This document shows positions 32,902-43,447 of a DNA stretch of 64,000 nt, piece after piece. The stretch spans positions 1,745,506 through 1,809,505 of the forward strand of contig JAHNZQ020000010.1 in the NCBI GenBank assembly GCA_019155205.2, given 5' to 3'. The translations under genes were made by a program, and so were the position numbers. Numbering within the stretch: the stretch's first letter is position 1; the number at the start of each line of letters is the position of its first letter. The notes under the pieces were generated by a model that searched no databases, was not told the origin of the DNA, and saw nothing but the letters and a program-made list of their open reading frames with translations. The stretch comes from Gracilaria vermiculophylla. Taxonomy: Eukaryota > Rhodophyta > Florideophyceae > Gracilariales > Gracilariaceae.

Positions 32902-34566
32902 CTTCCTGTTAACGCTTTTGAAAAACAACTGCGGTGCTGCGGTCAGATTGCACGCCTTTTCGCCCTTTCTGGTTGCAACCCTGTTTTCGTGGTTCAAAAA
33001 GGGCAATTTCTTTGAGTTCGGAACCTAAAGTTCTGCCGCAATCCAATTGCGAGCTAGGAAGGGATCACCAAACGACAACGCTAATTGAAGAAGATCGCTG
33101 CAGTTACTGAAGCTCATTCCGCAGCCATGTGCGCCTCCCACTGATGCAAAATCCTGACGCCTGCACCTGATCATTTTTAAAATGGATTATTTTTTTGAAA
33201 CACGGATCAGCTGTTTTGTTCGATTTTGTTCATCTCGACGACAAACGGCTCCTAATAACATCTCGCAAAAGTTGCAGGTGCTGGTCCAGCAGAGTTGAGA
33301 TCAAATTCTCGAGCGCTTTTCTCATAGCCACGTATCACACCGAAATATACAGTTCCTCGAAATGGGAACGAGGAGGGAACAACTATCTGATGCCAATCAC
33401 ATGTGACGATTCTTTCAAGATTCCCATCCTCAGAACGTCAATACATGTCTACGGTACGAGCGAAGTTGTCGAAGGTAACCAAGTTACGCCAAAAAATAAC
33501 AGAATCGCAACTGAAACGCGGAATGGTTTCTCCCATTGGATGCCAACCTTTTCCTTGATGGTACTTGTTTTTCTTTTTCTCTCCAAGTTGGTTGTACAAT
33601 GCGCCCGGGATCATTTTTAATGATGGATCTTGAGAATGATTTCCATGAGGCGTAAGTGGAACGATCTCTTTTGATATCTTAAAGCGCGGCTTCCACCTGC
33701 AAAGCTCGATCTTCTAGCGTGGGAGCAGCCAAAACCCCTTGAATTTGGCCGAACACGATTCCTTCGGCCTATCGGTGCAGCAGAGCATACGCTAGGGCGG
33801 CTCTGTGTCTCCTGCATATGCCCAAAACTAAATGATCTTTCACACAAGCCCAATTGAAGAAGACAAAAAATGTTTATCTTTACGGGCCCTATACTCAAGT
33901 CTTAATTAATAATTGATGATCATTTCTGATCTTGGTTTTCACAGTCGCAGACTTTTTCGTGAACACGATTTGGGATCATCTTATCATGAACCTTTTTTGA
34001 TACACGCAGCACCGGTGAACGTTTCTTCAAGCATATTCTCCATCCCCGTCGTGGTTACACGCATTTTGAGGGTCGCTGGAATATTTTTTACGCCGTGTTT
34101 GCTCTTCTTCGCGATCTGGTTATAAAAGCGATGCATTTGCACATTACCTATGCAAGCCATGCTACCTCAATCTATTCCACCTGCGGCTTCGGTGCCCATG
34201 ACAGTCGTGATGTCCATGACTTTTGATATCCGTCGCGGAATTCTTTCATCATTGCAAAGCACAAAGTTGCACGAAACCTCTCTGCAAAAAAGGAATAACT
34301 GGGCAGAATTTCGCGAATCTTGAGCAATGCGCTTGCCAAGAGAAAGTCGGAAAGGCAAAAGGAACGATGAGGAGCTCTTTTTTTCTCGTGCTAATCGCCC
34401 AGGACTTACCTTACGTTAGTAGTTCAGATAGCCACAATTTATTTTATTACGAGTCATAAGCACTAGCTATAACCACAGCGCGTGAGATAACGGATAGGGA
34501 GTTTATGCGTGCCACATCCTCGACAAGAACGCGCAACGGCCCGTCGTCCATACCCGCCGTCGCGCT
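32902..34566. other. 1.7-kb intergenic region, no supported gene
   Basis: Minus-strand frames at 33252-33710 look partly protein-like (FRGTVYFGVIRGYEKSAREF) but cannot be joined with the splice rules seen in the window. Otherwise nothing. Confidence 0.4.
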
Positions 34567-36007
34567 ATGATATCCGCTAACGCCGCCCTTGTGCTTGCTC
34601 TTGTAGCGGCCTTCTAACTCTCCACTTCAACACGCTTCCGCTCTCTGGCCCCTCCGCAGCACGTTGTCACCTGTCAACAATCATGTCTAACGGACGGGGA
34701 ATATCAGCTCCAGAGCTACTGCAAGGAGCCCGATCGTGACTCATCTTCATCAGCTTTATGATGGGGCATCGATTTGGATGCCGAAGCACGCGTTTGTGCC
34801 CCGCGCCTGCCACGCAGATCCAACTGCTCCAAGGAAGGAGCCGCACAGTGGGAACCCGGCACTTTCTGCTGCTTTCTCGCCGACTCCAACCACGAGCAGC
34901 GCACTTGTCTCCCGCAGCTTCCGGCCGGCGCCGGAAGCGGCCTCACGTCGATCGATGCCTGCCAAGGCGATCTTGTGTGTAAGATACAACCAAAGTGTCG
35001 AGCATTCACTTCGGCCAGTCCGACCATGACTGCCAGACGCGAAATGGCTTCTACTACCGTTCCGACTTTTACGCAGAGCACCGCAAAACGCCCGCCCGGT
35101 GCTGCGTGTGGACTAGGACGTTACAAGTATGAGAGTCAGGGCTTCTGCGCCGACGCCATCAGTACGTATGGAGAAAAGACCGAAAAGGCCGGCATGTGTC
35201 AACGATACTCGCGTTCTTCCACAAGAGTGCCGTCGCGAGCGTCACGAGCTGATGTTCTCAAAGCAGTTTCACGGTATGCTTTGGTGCAGCTGCCTTCGGG
35301 AACGCGTGCCACTGGGTGCCGCCTGTAGCAACGAGTTTGTGACTTGTGGAAGGCATGCGGTCTGCACAGAGGTTCCAAGTGTTGAGCGCCGTTTCTATAG
35401 CCGGCAATTTCCGATGCGCACCTGCATGAAGGTTTTGCCGAATGGTGCGCGGTGGGAGGATCGGTTACGCTTCACGTGTGAGGAGGGTGGGTTCTGTGTG
35501 AATGGCACTTGTCAGAGTTCATACAGCTCCAACTGTTCCTGTTACATTTCCTCGCGTTGGTGAGGATTATTGTGTTCAAATGGCCGCCTGGCACGGAATG
35601 CAGAGTAGATCCTGAGTCGCTAGGACGTAGAGAGCTGTGTCGTCTACCGGTTTTGCAAGTGGGTTTGTGGGAACCGCGTTTCAATACCTCTAGATTTGAA
35701 CGATTATGTGTCTAGTTGTACGTCCAAGATGGACCCTGATACATACTATATTTATCACCTGTGTCTGTCGCTGCAACCAGAAATGCAAGAAATATTTGCA
35801 CGGCGGGAGAGGCTACAAGGCTCGCGGCTGGAGGCTGTGCCGAGCGAAGAAGAAATCGGTTTCATTTGTGAAAACGATGGTTCGTGCATTGAACATCTCA
35901 AGTGCGAGCCATCTTTTGGCACGCTACCATTCCAAAGCAGATTCTATGACCCATCTCTATCTCTCAACGTCAGAGATCCATGCCGTCTGAATCCTCGTCC
36001 CGCATGA
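34567..36007 (+). pseudogene. Cysteine-rich secreted-protein-like locus, structure unresolved
   Basis: The ATG at 34567 opens MISANAALVLALVAAF, a signal-peptide-like start that stops at once. Downstream, cysteine-rich segments appear in different frames: CSKEGAAQWEPGTFCCFLAD, DACQGDLVCKIQPKC and GAACGLGRYKYESQGFCADA in one frame (34774-35165); CRRERHELMFSKQFHGMLWC, GAACSNEFVTCGRHAVCTEV and CEEGGFCVNGTC in another (35220-35530); GTECRVDPESLGRRELCRLP at 35595-35650; and FICENDGSCIEHLKCEPS at 35870-35920. A GTACGT donor near 35163 and an acceptor before 35228 would join the first two blocks. The other joins are not explained. It may be a multi-exon gene for a repeated Cys-rich extracellular protein or a pseudogene with frameshifts. 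No family is recognised. Confidence 0.35.
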
Positions 36008-36775
36008 ACCAAGATGCGTGGCACAGATTGACATGAATTCCATTGGCCAGAGCAGGGCGCGCCCTCTTCCGCTTTTGTGCTTGCCAAAAAACGGGTCAAG
36101 CATTTGTCAAAAAGTAGTCGGTTTGTTCCAGCAGTGTTCACCGTAAGAGAACACTGCATGTGAATCAGAACAATTGAGGTGCAGCGAACGTGGGGTGTGC
36201 ATGCCCTCTTCTCAAATGTGACATGAGTTGAATCAAGCTGTATCAGTTCTGATGAGATACGGAGTCTCTAGCATCCGATCGTAATGCCTTGTCGGGGAGC
36301 GATATGATTTGAACCTTGACCCGTACGGAGCGGGTGGAAAGCGCGCTTTGGAGGGTGCATCATTTCTGGGGTTCCATCTCTTTCACGGTGTTTCCATCAA
36401 ACGCTTCACAAACGATCGAAACGCCGTGGCATGCGACGTGGGACCTGGCGCTGCTTGCTGACTCCGTCAAGCTTCGTTGTGTGGATAATATAAAAATGGT
36501 GTCTGCAGGTAAGGAACTGTAGCGGAATGCGCAGTGCGCCTCTCTGGATACCAGAAGCGGTTGACGGCGCCATCAGTTGGGAAATTCGCATTAATTATCT
36601 TCTCAAGAATGATTGCCGGTGGTGGTGGCAGCTATGCCGACTGTTGCGGCGGTGCCGGCGGTACGGGCGGTGAAGGTGGTGGTGCCACCATCGCCGCCAC
36701 GGGCCCCAGCACGACCTTAGTGAGGAAAGAGAGCGCGGTGAACGATAAACAGCTCTTTTACAGGAGGGTTTTGGC

Positions 36776-36841
36776 AGGGGTGCTACCCGCGGGGGAAGGG
36801 GGTGCCACCCACGGGAGCAGGGGGTGCCCACGGGAGAGTGG
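36776..36841 (+). repeat. Imperfect G-rich tandem repeat, about 22 nt x 3
   Basis: Units share GGGGTGC...ACCC(A/G)CGGG. Spaced G runs could form a quadruplex on the plus strand. Confidence 0.6.
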
Positions 36842-38421
36842 GACTTACTGTGACGTGGCCGGCTGAAAAACTTTTGGATTTCAAGAAATGTAGATAATGG
36901 TTTACAGTGTTTCTGGATTAGGGTAGGAGAGTTGACACCCGAAGTGGCAAATGATGACTTGTCATTTGTTAAGCGGGTTCTCGAATAGTCGCGCCCGAGT
37001 GATCTGCTACTTACGTTTACAGTATCACTGACCAACCACTTTAAGACAACGGTTGACGGTACGAGCTAGCCCTACCCTCGTCGCGACTTGTTGACACTAG
37101 TCCGGCTCTCATCCGAGACGGATTCTCGACCGTTCTCTGCCACAGCCGTGATTGTTCTTCATCTCAACCGTTCATTGTAATTCGGTTTTGTTCCTCGACG
37201 GCACATTTCTACAACGGCGATCATTCTTCACCTGAACCGTTGGCTTATCTAGCCATGTTTATATCGGCTTTCTGTCGTACTATGATCGTTCACTCTCCGT
37301 TTACCGGTCCTTAGGAGCAAATAAACCTTCTGTGACTCACTGAACGCCAGTGGGCACTGCCTTCCTGTGTAGCACGATAAATGGCATAAGTCGCTCTGTG
37401 TCTCCTACTTCTTCACCATAATGAAAATCTGAAGCTAAGTGTGAGAAGGAATTCAATATCAGTTGCTGAAACCAATTTTTACGCTTCCGACCTTCTCTGT
37501 CGTGGCATCTCCGCCGGCTTCGCCTCTTTTGATATGGAAAGAAACTATAACACTTGTGACGTCTGTCTCATGGTATGGTGGCAGGAAACCGTAGCCTGCC
37601 TGCCCTTGTTGCTGGCTAGATCTTCGGCCACAAGCTTGCCGGCGGCGCATTTTTTGCAGTCTGGGCACCGACGACCGCTGCATCGGCCATGGGAAGAGGT
37701 TAAGCCAAAGGTGTCCCGAATCATTACATTGTAACTTGTGAACTGCAAAGCCGATTAAGGTAGAGGCGAAAGCAAGACGGCGGAGGCAGCTGACGTGAAA
37801 AGTGGGCTGGTGTCAGTGGAATCACAGGTTTGCATGAAGAAGGCAATTTGCATTTGGATCATGAGGGGGAAAGGGTGGGAAAGTGCGGGATAAAGAGAAA
37901 AGGGATTGAGGAAGAACATTATAGTATTGAGCCAAAGCAGATGCCAGTTTTATTTTTCTGCAATGAAGTAATGGCGTAGTTTATATTCACGAGAACGATC
38001 CAGTATCTATAACGTTAGAATCTCACGAAGGATCGTGTTGCTTGATTTTTCATCTCCGCATACGTAATGCTTGCTGTGAATATGCAGGAGAAGTGTGAGA
38101 GATTACTGATTGCGTAAACGATCTGGTCATCGAATCCTCTTCAGTCTTTTCTTTCATTCTTCGTGGTGTTTGAGGATAAAGAGACTTAGTGCTGTTCGGG
38201 AGAGTGGCGATTTGTTTCCCATGGCTGCGAAGCCGCTAGTCGGCAGACGGATTGGTCTCACTGGAAGTACTGTGCGTCGCAGCGACAAGACAAACTGGCT
38301 TATGTTGAAATATGCATCAGATACGCACGCAACGTGGACATAAGCAAGGAAGTACTACCACAAAAGACCTAATTGAGCACCGTAGTTGTGTACGTTACTC
38401 TAGCTAGTGTCTATCGGACCA

Positions 38422-38472
38422 GTGCGCTGACCTCCTATGAGGTCAAATTGACCTCATATGAGGTCAGCGCAC
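38422..38472. repeat. 51-bp nested palindrome built from TGACCTC/GAGGTCA
   Basis: The 25-nt left arm (38422-38446) and right arm (38448-38472) pair with one mismatch around a single central base. Each arm contains its own palindrome of the form TGACCTCnTATGAGGTCA (left with C, right with A and one base shorter in spacing), so the GAGGTCA element occurs four times. Confidence 0.9.
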
Positions 38473-38506
38473 CATCACGCAAAATTTAAAAAAAATTGAA
38501 ATCTGA

Positions 38507-38556
38507 TCCGTAGGCCTTTACATTTCGAATTTTAAACTTGAAAAACGGCCTACGGA
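38507..38556. repeat. Inverted repeat, perfect 10-bp arms, 30-nt loop
   Basis: TCCGTAGGCC (38507-38516) and GGCCTACGGA (38547-38556), with pairing partly continued inside. It lies 35 nt after the nested palindrome. Confidence 0.85.
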
Positions 38557-38855
38557 GCTAATCAAGTTCTGCAAAGTTCTGTCTTCATGGCACCAATTCA
38601 CAATCAGGGAAGACAATGAAAAGTACCATGCTCGGCGAGCTTTTAACTGTATTTTCAAATGGATTGAATCTAGTTTCCTAGTTTTTTCTTGCGAAGCAGT
38701 GGAGGACTACGACTGTTTTCTGTCGACGTCAAGAGTTTTTGGAACGAAGAAAGCAGTTTTCAAATTACTTTCGGTTTATGACGAATGTGTATCATCTTAG
38801 AATGCAAAAGCATTGCTTTCACCAATTCTAAACTCTGTCAAGTTGCATCTAATGT

Positions 38856-40613
38856 CTACAGAGTCTTTTGGTTGAACTTTTGAGGCAACCGTTGCCTTCT
38901 ACGGATTCTTTCAGGAATACGCAGTCGCCTAACACTGTTCTTTCTGCTAAAGACGTTGCTGAGCCTATCCGAGCGCCATGGCTTCCTTGAAAGACGCTCG
39001 GGGGAGGTGGATGTGCTTTGAAACGTGTTTTCTTTCTCCTTGTCATCCGATGCCTCAATGTTTGTCATTGCTCTGACCTGTTCGATATCCTTTTTACACA
39101 GGGGCCTGGTAGCTGCTGGACTTCCGGAACCAGTTTGTTCGGGAGACGACAGTGAGCTCTGTTCTCGAGAGACCATTGGGAGAATTGGGGCGTTACTGTC
39201 AGAAACTATTTGTCGGAAGCGAGGTAGTGAAACATTCTGTCTATCGTTGCTTTCTTGAAGTACATTATTAGATTCATTTTCGCCTGAATCCGTCTCTCGT
39301 AGAGGGCTGGGAACCTCATTCATGAGCACATCCTCGTCACTGTCGCTTCCATCATCTGTTGTCGTAGAACCTTCTTCCGAACTCTCTTGTTCATCCGAGG
39401 TGCTCTGATAAGTTAAGTCTTGTTCTTGCTGGCTTTCGTTTGTAGTTTCAGGCTGCTCCCCATCAATCCTGATTTCAGTTGCTGGAATGGGCGTGCAAGT
39501 TACTACATCTTCCAATGCTGGAACGGAGGCAAGAGGCGCCGCACTCACAAGTAGTGGTGCTCGCTCTCGAATTGACTTTCCAGGAGAGTTCAGAATTAGA
39601 ACTGCAGCACTCTGGCGTTGTAAATCATGTCCAACTTCATGCGATACTATTGCACTCTCCGTGAACACGGATGGAAGATGATCTTGTTCTCTTTCAATGC
39701 GCACATCGATATCAGCATCGTAGTCCAGCTCGTACATGGAATTGTTGACGTACGATGGCTGCTCATAGTTCGTTTCAATGCCTGTTTCGCTTTCGAACAG
39801 AGTGGGAAGAATTTGTTGCCTAAGGATGGGACTTCTGGGCTGAACAAGGAATTCATCAGTTTGCTCGTATTCTCCATCGAGCAGAGCAGTACCCGACTCT
39901 GTGCCTCCATCACTGGGGGCTTTGTCGACTAGCACCAATGTGTTGGGGAATGTGGCTGTGGTTTCTTCGTGCTCAATCGGATTTTCTCTCGTCCTGATCC
40001 CAGCCACTGATTCAAGGTCATCTGAACATGTCTTCGCATCGTCGAAGTTACCTTCATCATCATCATCATGATTACCATCCTCATTCGTCAAGAGAGCCGC
40101 ATAAGTATCTACACATATCCTGCTGTCGTACGTCGCAGATGACAGCGTTGAGATCGATTTGGGCAAGAGAGAAGCTGTGACTTGGTGTGACTCAATGACC
40201 GCAGTAGATCTGGCACTGATAGAATCGATGGAGCTTGGTGTTTCGGTGTTGACGGTGCGTGTCGGACTGTTTGCATCGCTGTTGTACACAATGCTTTCAG
40301 TCTTGAGAAGGTCGTCAGTGCTCGAGGAGACGTCCAACACAGGTATGGCAACAACCTGTTGAGAGGAATCGGGTTTTTTGTGAGACTTGCGTGCTACGCG
40401 GCGTACTACAAGCACTGTCACTGCAAGACTAATCCCACCAAACCCAGTGATGGCGAAAATCGGCGGAAGAGGCATAATGCTCAACGGCTCTTTCACTGCT
40501 TGTGTTCTTCGTGGCGGTCGACGAGCAGCTGCGGTTGAAGGGTAAGAGCGACAAAAACAAAATCTAGGGAGCCACAGGGTCCGCCGATCGCTTAAGAACA
40601 CCAGCCCTACCAT
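38856..40613 (-). CDS. Unrecognised single-pass membrane protein with acidic Ser/Thr-rich domain
   Basis: One exon, 585 residues from ATG 40613; an internal Met 47 (40475) is an alternative start. Residues about 50-70 (IFAITGFGGISLAVTVLVVR) form one clear membrane helix followed by a basic stop (RRVARKSHKK), so the large C-terminal part probably faces the cytosol. That part is about 430 residues, acidic, rich in Ser/Thr/Glu/Asp and mostly disordered. The last 50 residues turn strongly basic (LSRKPWRSDRLSNVFSRKNS, RIPERIRRRQR). No family or enzymatic motif is recognised. It could be a scaffold or a phosphorylated membrane tether; this is inference from composition only. The nearest gene on the same strand starts far away. 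Confidence 0.6.
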   Translation of the reverse strand: MVGLVFLSDRRTLWLPRFCFCRSYPSTAAARRPPRRTQAVKEPLSIMPLPPIFAITGFGGISLAVTVLVVRRVARKSHKKPDSSQQVVAIPVLDVSSSTDDLLKTESIVYNSDANSPTRTVNTETPSSIDSISARSTAVIESHQVTASLLPKSISTLSSATYDSRICVDTYAALLTNEDGNHDDDDEGNFDDAKTCSDDLESVAGIRTRENPIEHEETTATFPNTLVLVDKAPSDGGTESGTALLDGEYEQTDEFLVQPRSPILRQQILPTLFESETGIETNYEQPSYVNNSMYELDYDADIDVRIEREQDHLPSVFTESAIVSHEVGHDLQRQSAAVLILNSPGKSIRERAPLLVSAAPLASVPALEDVVTCTPIPATEIRIDGEQPETTNESQQEQDLTYQSTSDEQESSEEGSTTTDDGSDSDEDVLMNEVPSPLRETDSGENESNNVLQESNDRQNVSLPRFRQIVSDSNAPILPMVSREQSSLSSPEQTGSGSPAATRPLCKKDIEQVRAMTNIEASDDKEKENTFQSTSTSPERLSRKPWRSDRLSNVFSRKNSVRRLRIPERIRRRQRLPQKFNQKTL

Positions 40614-42092
40614 TTGTAGTGAGTCAAAGGGGTTTCAACGGGAACCGCGCATTTTGTCCCACAGCTGTCTTCGGGGAGTTGTGAACAGCGCTGCATGAGG
40701 AGGGACATGGGGCAACATCGAAACATGCGGTTTGTAGAACCGTTTGAAATGAAAACTACCAGCCCGCTTGCTTGCTGCTGCCTGTAGAACACTATTAGCA
40801 TCACGGGAAAGGTCGCAGTTACTGTAGTATCGACAGCATAAACGTAGTCAAGCTCCATTGGAACGACGGAAAGAATCTTAAGTTCAACAAGATGGCCCAG
40901 TAGAGTATCGTCGAGGAAAAGCAGACGGTTAAAGTAGCGGACGTGCCATTTCGCCCCACCGACACACTACAAAGGTTTCAAATGTCTTCTGGCGTGGGTA
41001 CAATATATTTGTCGCTCAACGGTGAGAAAAGCATTTGAGCTGGAATAAACTGTCGTTTAAAGGGCCGAGAAGGCTCACTGTTTTCGTCGATTTCGAAATG
41101 GGAATACATACCAAGATGAGATCAACGTTGGATCGTGGAACTTTGCCGCGGCCATGAACGGGCGCAGCGAATGGGCCTTTAGGGGGGAGGGGGGTTGCTG
41201 AGGCACCAATTTTGAGGGATTCAAACCACCTAAAACCATGGATGATTATTTTTGGTCGCGACCCTTCAAATGAAAGCAAAGCGCGCAGGTGAGGGCCTGG
41301 TTTTCTCTTTTATGACAGTCTTCGTGTCTCACGGTCTTTCACGGGGTGGAGAGCCCCAACAGTCACAGGGATAATCTCGGTGTTTGTGTTGTGCAACCAT
41401 CGTGTTGCCATCCAAAATGGTTTTTTTTCAAACCACGCAAGCTATCTTTGTACTTCGTACTGACCCAATGATCTGCGAATGTATTGTAGCGTTACGTGTT
41501 GATGCGCTCGTTTAAAATTCTTTTCCAAGTTATCAGGTCTCAGAGCGATTCCTCTTGTATTTCATAACTAGGTAGATATTGTACCGGAGCAAGGTATTGC
41601 CTGGGGCATTGCGGTTTACGAGCATGATCATCCATACGGGGGCAAAATGAGTCAGGGTTTTGAAAGCGTTATTTTACAGCATGACTCTAGTGGTCTCAAG
41701 GAACCTTGCGAAGTCCCAATTCGAGCTCAAAAGACGGTCATCAATCAAAGCATATCGTTTAAGCATTTTCCCTAGGAAGCATTTTAGGCTGTTAGGGGCG
41801 TTTAGAAAGCCCGATGTGTTACACACGAAACAAAGCACTACTAATTCAAAAGAAGTTAAGAGTGTTGCTCTTAAAAGAGTCTCGGCGCAAAGGAGTAGGT
41901 ACTGACACATATCTTGCTCGATTTAACTGCTTCCTTAGGGTTGTTTCCATAGGTGAGGGGCACACTGCAAACCCTTACCAAGTATTCCCCGGTCGCCTTT
42001 GATTCAGTTTAGCACCACAGCTCTTGTCATATCATGATGTGCATTGCAATGAATCTTGAAGTGAATGTCTAACTACTAGTTTTTAGCTCTGA
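40614..42092. other. 1.5-kb intergenic region, no supported gene
   Basis: Short random-looking frames on both strands only; no repeat of note. Confidence 0.45.
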
Positions 42093-43175
42093 CTATGTCG
42101 GAAATGCTCGTTGCAGAGCAAGCTGCGCTGCCAATCTCCTACTATACTCTTCAAGTTTTTGAACGACTGTAGTGAAACGAGCGATGGTGTTTCGTTCTTC
42201 TAGAGCTCTTTGTCGCAAAATAGGTCCAGAGGGAAAAAAGTCCCAGCCGGCAAACGACAAGCCTTGAACTCGACGAGAGAGCATCTCATCGTTTGTGATA
42301 TCAGATATGAAATCTATGGAAGAATAGTTTACTGCCCGGGAAGCAGCTTCCTTCAACTTGTTTTCGAAAAACTTTTTCTTACCCTCAAACGTAGACGGCA
42401 TATCTTCATCGGCGGAGGTGTCTTGATACCGTTTCGAATTGCTGGAAAACTGCGATACGTGAGGAGCATCGTTCGACGCTTGCACGGTCTCAGAAGCGGT
42501 GTCAATCTTCTCTCGGATGGGGTCGATACCAATCTGTATTGATAAAGACACAACGTCACGAAATGCTTGCCAAAAGCGCACCTCCAAGAGGCGCGAAGTA
42601 ATGAGTTGGGCTTCTGAAAGAGAATGGTCGTGAAGGCTCTCAAACTTGCCCCGCAAGAAAGGAGACGAAGAGATGAGGCCTAACGTCCTCCCGCGAGCAA
42701 CAGCCTCCACATGAACACTGACTCCAACGTTCAAACGTTTCCAATTGCTTACCGAAATGACAGTGCCAATCGCAGCCATAGCCATTCGTTGCGCATCGAT
42801 AAGCACATGAGCGCAACGGTTATCGTATCGCAGCACAACGGCCTCGAACAATGCAAGATAACGCGCTTCGAAAAGATGCAACTGCTTAACTTCACCGGGC
42901 ATGAACACCTGTTCCGGTGGAAATGGAATAGCGGGAATTTTTGCAACAGAGGTGGAATTGAACCAATGATCCCAGTCTATGCGAGCGGGCGCGGTCCGCG
43001 TGGGCTGCTCATCTTCTGAAGGTTGCTGCAGTGAAAATTCTGTGAAGCGATCATCATGTGACATCACCCACGTCGGCACATTGGCCCGTTTCTGCTTGAC
43101 GCCATTCGAAGGCCTACACAATGACAGCCGGTGGGCGCCAACTCGTGGCAGGACGACAGGGATGAAAAGCGCCAT
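42093..43175 (-). CDS. LON substrate-binding-domain protein, probably plastid
   Basis: One exon, 360 residues. The leader (MALFIPVVLPRVGAHRLSLC) is basic and without acids for the first 35 residues, which suggests an organellar transit peptide. The LON N-terminal domain begins near residue 80: AKIPAIPFPPEQVFMPGEVK, QLHLFEARYLALFEAVVLR, the classic P-hhP-x-hLFExRY motif, then a beta-rich part with AAIGTVISVSNWKRLNVGVS. An alpha-helical region follows to the end. There is no AAA+ module and no Ser-Lys protease dyad, so it is not a Lon protease. Stand-alone LON-domain proteins occur in plastids of plants and algae, where they are thought to bind unfolded proteins or act as adaptors. Cytochrome b561 lies upstream on the same strand. 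Confidence 0.8.
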   Translation of the reverse strand: MALFIPVVLPRVGAHRLSLCRPSNGVKQKRANVPTWVMSHDDRFTEFSLQQPSEDEQPTRTAPARIDWDHWFNSTSVAKIPAIPFPPEQVFMPGEVKQLHLFEARYLALFEAVVLRYDNRCAHVLIDAQRMAMAAIGTVISVSNWKRLNVGVSVHVEAVARGRTLGLISSSPFLRGKFESLHDHSLSEAQLITSRLLEVRFWQAFRDVVSLSIQIGIDPIREKIDTASETVQASNDAPHVSQFSSNSKRYQDTSADEDMPSTFEGKKKFFENKLKEAASRAVNYSSIDFISDITNDEMLSRRVQGLSFAGWDFFPSGPILRQRALEERNTIARFTTVVQKLEEYSRRLAAQLALQRAFPT

Positions 43176-43447
43176 GAAGACTTGAGTGGAGAGAACCTAC
43201 TGATTCGACGGCTGCGGAGCAGCGAGAGAGAATGAGGGGGTGGCCATGCGACAGTGCGGTTACCGACGTGTGTCCATGCCGCGTTGCCGTTCGTAGCTCG
43301 GGCGCGCTGCAAAACGCCCAAATACTCTGCGTGTCAAGCGCGCTGCACCTCGACCACACGTGCACGCCGTGCAGATCCTGACATTCGGAGCAGCAAAATG
43401 CCATCATTCACGCTTGTCCATTTACGTTCAAACTTTTCAAGCGCTTG

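Larger units (their letters stand above)
36008..38855. other. 2.8-kb intergenic region with inverted and tandem repeats
   Basis: No supported gene. It contains a Gly-codon-like GGT/GGC stretch (36608-36700), a G-rich tandem repeat (36776-36841), a nested palindrome (38422-38472) and a second hairpin (38507-38556). Confidence 0.5.

Noticed and set aside
33252..33710. Possible minus-strand gene with segments such as FRGTVYFGVIRGYEKSAREF
   Set aside because: The open segments lie in different frames and no GTAAG/GTACG donor joins them; no family is recognised. Kept only as a note.
36300..36330. GATTTGAACC-like tRNA T-loop
   Set aside because: No acceptor or anticodon stem fits around it; no tRNA gene was found in the window.
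37149..37245. Two similar 26-nt segments around TTCTTCA and ACCGTT
   Set aside because: Only about 80 percent match and no third copy; chance or old decay.
38422..38472. Reading the AGGTCA half-sites as a nuclear-receptor response element
   Set aside because: Nuclear receptors are confined to animals, so the match is coincidental in an alga.
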